A stretch of DNA of 64,000 nt, taken from Lycorma delicatula (lineage: Eukaryota; Arthropoda; Insecta; Hemiptera; Fulgoridae). Under the pieces are notes generated by a model. The model was not told where the DNA came from and did no database searches. It saw only the letters and a program-made list of their open reading frames with translations. Made by a program: the position numbers and the translations under genes. The DNA lies in assembly GCF_047948215.1 (NCBI RefSeq), contig NC_134458.1, positions 142,518,036-142,582,035 on the forward strand. Direction: 5' to 3'. Every line of letters starts with the position of its first letter. Within the stretch, counting starts at the first letter, position 1. Positions 59,990 through 64,000 of this stretch are shown one piece after another.

Positions 59990-60740
59990 GGACCAATTTA
60001 GCGAGATTACTAAGAAATACAATGGGTATACTCACATCTATACATACGGCTCTCTCTCGGCCGACCGTTGTGGCTATCCAATAATACTCCCTGAAAACGA
60101 GATAATATATAAGCATAGTGCCTATTCCTCTGTGTTTTTTTCGAAGCCTATGCAATTTACTCTGCCTTGAGAGTTATTGAGATCTGTAGTGACAACAGCT
60201 TCCTGGTATTAACCGACTTTATGAGTATTCGTGAGAGCTTGAGCTGCAGACGATCTGAACCGATCGTTTAAATAATCTATGATATTCTCTCAAGAATAAA
60301 CAAGACAGTGGTATTCGTTTCGGTCCTGGGCCATTGCGGCATTCTCGGGAACGAACGCGCTGATGAGGCTGCCAAGAGAGCGGCAACAAGTGGCCTCTAA
60401 TTAGAATAAACATGTGAGAACGACTTCATGAATATAGTCCCTGTGAAATTACGTACTCAGTGGAATAAGTTCTGGCTGCTAAGTCCTCCCACGGCCTTGC
60501 ATGACATTCGAGAAACCTTTTAACCTAACGACAGAAGAGACCAAGTCATCCTGACTCGGCTGAGGATTGGACACACAAAGCTAACCCACGCCAATCTATT
60601 TGGCTGTCCTCAGCAGAACTTTAAGACGTGCAATGTAAAATGATCCGTAAACCACTTACTCATAGATTGCCCTATGTTGGGGTCTATTCGACAACAATTA
60701 AACCTTGGTTTAGATGTGAAGTGTTTATTCAACTAGAAGA
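59990..60740 (+). pseudogene. LINE RNase H domain and C-terminus, degenerate
   Basis: The frame reads YNGYTHIYTYGSLSADRCGY, then IILPENEIIYKHSAYSSV, and, after a frame change in a run of seven T near 60135-60141, FEAYAIYSALRVIEI, SDNSFLVLTDFMSI, INKTVVFVSVLGHCGILGN and ERADEAAKRAATSG. The first catalytic aspartate (family TDGS) is a tyrosine here (codon 60045-60047). The glutamate of FEAYAI, the aspartate of LTDFMS and the aspartate of ADEA remain. Beyond it LTRLRIGHTKLTHANLFGCP and a C...C...H-like stretch (CNVK, HLLIDCP) match the usual end. RNase H removes the RNA strand after copying. Confidence 0.85.
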
Positions 60741-61026
60741 AATACATACAAAGACTGCTGCGATTTCTCTCTGATAGTAGGATGAATTAAACTGCTTAAT
60801 TTAGCAGTTTTGCTTACGTGAAATCATTTACGGAATACTGTGTGCGCAGTGAAAATAGACTAGTGGTTATGTCCCAATATTTATAACCCACTTATTATTC
60901 TTGTTCTAGTTTATTGTTTAATTATTTATGATCATGTAGTAGTTATATTTAAGTCTGAAATGACTATTACCATTGATGCGATAAACTATATGATGCGTTG
61001 ACTATAAATAAACGATGGAAAAAAAT

Positions 61027-63440
61027 ATTTACAACTTATTATTTTAATAATTTTTTTGAACAAAAATTATATTATTTTTATTTTTTAGTATAATTTTTAA
61101 TTTATAATTATTATTGGTATTTGGGGATTTTTTCCAGTGTAAGTTTTAAATTAAAAGAAAAATTTCTCTTTCATAAATTACTAAATTTCTACATAAAATA
61201 GAGTGGTGGTAGAATTAGATAGCCGAGTATAGTAGAGGAGAGTTACCCCAATCATATCTTTCCCAAGGGTTGAAGGGAAGTTTGAGTGCTGTAAGATAGG
61301 GGACGAAGGGATGGATGGATAGAAAGAGGAAAGAGAGTTAAAGGGAACGAAGAGATGGATGAAATGAATAAAAAGGATAGTGGAAGCCAAATCGTCGTTT
61401 TGCGACATAAGCTTAATTAGGGAAACGGTTTTGCCAGACGCCCTGTCCTTAGTCGATGTCGCCTGCAAAGAGTTGGTTATTCAACCACCCTCACTCACTT
61501 CTCCGCTTCTAACGTAATGAATGAACATTAAAATGAATCAAAAGGACCAGTCGTAATGCCTTGAAGTATACTAACTTTTGTACTGTGATTTCATCATTTA
61601 AAACAGTTTTATGTTGTAATTATTTTATTTTTTTTTAATGTATATATATGTAAATAGAATGAGCCTTTTAGGACAGTCGGCGTCTTTTGTGTATAAATAT
61701 GTATTACTAATTTTCCTTTATATTTCCTAAAGATAACGTTTCAACAATATCAAATAATTCACTTCACTTTTATTTATGAATGGTATAATTGATCTTTTTA
61801 TTTATTTGATTTTTTTCATTAATTATTTGATTATGGTCACCCTATTAAAAGGTTCAAAATCTACTTTATACTACGCTCTTAATTGAAGTGAAATATTCCT
61901 TTATGATATTATTATATTATGGCTAATAAATTTTCAAATCCTCTTTGAATTTTACCAGCTTTTCATAACCTCTTTTACATTTAGTCTCCCTAATCGTGGC
62001 CGCTCTTTTTGAATCAAAAAACCTCCTCTTTATTTATAGACGACCTCTAATTAAAATATTAAAAACCATTTTTGAATTTTAAGCAAATTATTCTGCTTCT
62101 GCTTTATATTTACGTTAAATGGATAATGTTTAAATACACTTACCGTCCCATGAAAAGAAGATTTTTAATTTATGTATTATTTAGCGAAAAAATATACTCA
62201 TATACATTATCTGTGTTTGTGAGCGTCTGTGTTTGAGAGCTTTTTAATAATTAATTTATTTACTTTTAATCTAAATTTTGTTTTATAATATGCTAATACC
62301 TTATTTTTTAATATATATTCTATGTTTTTTATCTCTTTTCAAGATATTATCCTTGAAACAGTATAGTGAATTTTAGTTTTATTTTCATGCCGTTTCTCAC
62401 TAATATTTAATAGTTTTGTTACGTCACTCTCTGGTAAAAGCTCTTTAATAGCTTTTAAATTGATAATAAACGTGCAAAAGATTATTTTATAAGTTAATAT
62501 AATAATTTGATTCGCTATCTTTAAAATATAAATAGTAAAATATATTCTATTTCCATGTATATCATAAGTTACACTAATCACCTCATATCTTTGCCGATGA
62601 GTTTGAAGCTTATAACACACTGTATAAAGCTTAACTCGCTGTATAACAACGGTAATAAACTTAGGGTGTTCTTATTTTACTCCCTCATCATTTTTCTTTT
62701 TGACGGCAATTTTATTTCATTATTATTATTATTATTGAAATAAAAATTAAAGACTTCTTTTGTTTTACTATGTATAAATTATAATTTTTTAAGGATCCTT
62801 TCCCTTCACTTCTTCTTATTTCTTCTACATTTTACTCTGATGTAGAAAACAATTTTTACATAATATACGCTCCAGCTAAGATGTTTAACTCTTTCCTATC
62901 ACCTCCATCGAATTTGTACTTCTATTCTCCGCATTTTTTATTCTATCTATCCATTTAAATTTATTCATTTACTTTTATTCTTTTACAATACTTCGTTTCA
63001 CTTACTGAAATAACTGTCAAAATATATCTTCTTATTGGAAAATAATAAAGTAGGAATGCTTTCTGGTCCCTAAAAGTTTTAGATACGTTACAAAAAATTT
63101 GACAAAGATCTTTCTTTTCAAATGTTTTAATATGTAATCTAATATTATTTAAATTCACAAATACTTCACCAACCTCTGTGCGGGAATGGTAACATTTCTA
63201 TTTTCATTAATTTTTTTATTGATAGGAAAATTTAATAATGCACCATTCTCTTGTAATTTTATGTTTAAACTGCACTCAATTGAAGAGTTTTATGTGGTGT
63301 AGGCTAATTAAACTAACTTTTAACTTAGGACTGCTTATACTCCTTTTTATACTGCTTTTTTTTAAGATTTTGAGTTTTCAGCTTTTCTTTAGTTAGTTCT
63401 TTAATGTATACTGGTATTATTGACTAACAGTCGAAATAAA
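61027..63440. other. AT-rich noncoding with a G/A-rich island
   Basis: 61200-61500 is G/A-rich on the plus strand (95-codon minus frame 61468-61181, no domain). The rest is low-complexity AT-rich, with a short (TTA)n at 62721-62736. No gene recognised. Confidence 0.45.
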
Positions 63441-63444
63441 CATT

Positions 63445-64000
63445 TAATTTAGTTTGTTATTGTTAGGGTATCTTTGGACTGCATTTACATAATTTGAGTT
63501 TTTCTTTTCCAAAAATTTTCTCATTATTTCTGCTTGTTTTTTTCCTTCTCTCCACTTGAGATCTCTTTTAGACTTTATTTTATCTTGAAACTTAGATTCA
63601 TCAACTAATTCCAGCTGTTTGTATCTTTTTTTTCATTAGTAAAATTAAAGATGTTTTTGTCACCTTGTTATTGCTAATTCTACATAGTTTCACATAGAAT
63701 TTTATCCTTATTTTTCACATTGTTGTTTCAATTTTTTTTATATAACTATTCTGCTTTTCTTAGTTGATACACTCCTTTCTTGTATTTCGAACTATATATT
63801 TTTCCGAGGATTCTTTTTTCATGTATGCTTATGTTTTTGCTAGTGAATGTTTGTAGTGTTTCTGAACCATATAAGGTTGAACAACATGAGTTCTGAATCA
63901 TTCCAGGCTTCTGGAAGGATTAAATATTTATAGCGTCTTAATCTGGCTTTTCTTGATATGGATTTTTTATTATAGTGTTTACTGTTCCAATTAAATGGTC
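63445..64000 (-). pseudogene. C-terminal end of a non-LTR endonuclease/reverse transcriptase, partial at window edge
   Basis: Reading from the window end on the minus strand, one frame gives LYGSETLQTFTSKNISIHEK followed by RILGKIYSSKYKKGVYQLR, the 'LYGSETW...E.R.LR.I' block that follows the polymerase core in insect endonuclease/reverse transcriptase elements. After frame changes the last open part (to a stop at about 63445) reads GEGKKQAEIMRKFLEKKNSN, then NAVQRYP, resembling the basic tail of that group. The catalytic domains would lie beyond the window. Several stops make this a relic. Family assignment is by motif memory only. Confidence 0.5.

Larger units (their letters stand above)
57737..61026 (+). 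mobile_element. I/jockey-type LINE, 5'-truncated, degenerate, probably interrupted
   Basis: Reverse transcriptase (57740-58500) is followed by RNase H (about 60020-60400) and a short C-terminal region (to about 60740) on the same strand. A 3' noncoding tail then ends near an A run at 61018-61026. There is no ORF1 or endonuclease domain, so the 5' end is missing. The order (reverse transcriptase then RNase H) places it with the I group and its relatives. About 1.5 kb separates the catalytic FADD-like block from RNase H, longer than usual, and 59085-59800 reads as unrelated sequence, consistent with a nested insertion. Confidence 0.8.

Noticed and set aside
1..64000. CRISPR arrays, operons, bacterial promoters or terminators
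   Set aside because: No regularly spaced identical repeats, and the whole window has eukaryotic transposon and microsatellite character.

Overview
The window looks like animal nuclear DNA, most likely from a large, repeat-rich insect genome. A hemipteran is my best guess, but it rests on the style of the repeats and not on any host gene. The sequence is strongly AT-rich, full of (TA)n and (CA)n microsatellites, and has no bacterial-style operons. Nearly every stretch that can be read as protein is a decayed transposable element. I found no convincing complete host gene, no canonical tRNA gene and no rRNA gene. The only candidate for host coding or promoter sequence is a CpG-rich island at about 49320-49920.

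Layout, left to right. 817-1088 is a tRNA-derived SINE with perfect target-site duplications and a fold-back (5'-inverted) end. 1331-2640 is a Penelope-like element whose GIY-YIG endonuclease end lies inside a pair of long inverted repeats. About 3950-4110 is a small reverse transcriptase remnant. 4741-4960 is an odd degenerate short-period repeat. 5370-5700 is a second GIY-YIG remnant. 9901-12120 is a nearly intact but inactivated Tc1/mariner-type transposon with terminal inverted repeats of roughly 350 bp. Several short tRNA-related SINEs (12.6, 15.6, 26.1, 27.0 and 39.5 kb) all lie on the minus strand. 22680-24950 is a pogo/Tigger-type transposon with a CENP-B-like transposase relic. 34.0-36.2 kb is a nested block: pieces of a non-autonomous repeat, a tandem repeat that once coded for a charged coiled coil, and a second IS630/Tc1-type transposase. 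46930-47585 is a more complete copy of the same non-autonomous repeat, and a third copy lies at about 18.7 kb. 47870-48420 is a LINE reverse transcriptase end. 49.3-50.1 kb holds the CpG island and a MITE-like inverted repeat. 52307-52601 and 53356-53426 are two SINEs with clear target-site duplications. 55558-55599 is a perfect 42-bp palindrome. 57737-61026 is an I/jockey-like LINE with reverse transcriptase and RNase H, probably interrupted by another repeat. 63445-64000 is the end of another non-LTR reverse transcriptase that runs out of the window.

The rest is AT-rich noncoding sequence broken up by microsatellites and by pyrimidine- or purine-biased islands. The autonomous elements supply, or once supplied, the machinery that moves the others: LINE reverse transcriptases normally mobilise tRNA-derived SINEs, and Tc1/pogo transposases mobilise MITEs with matching ends. 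Every protein-coding element here carries stops, frameshifts or lost catalytic residues, so the window reads as an old TE graveyard with a few younger SINE insertions.
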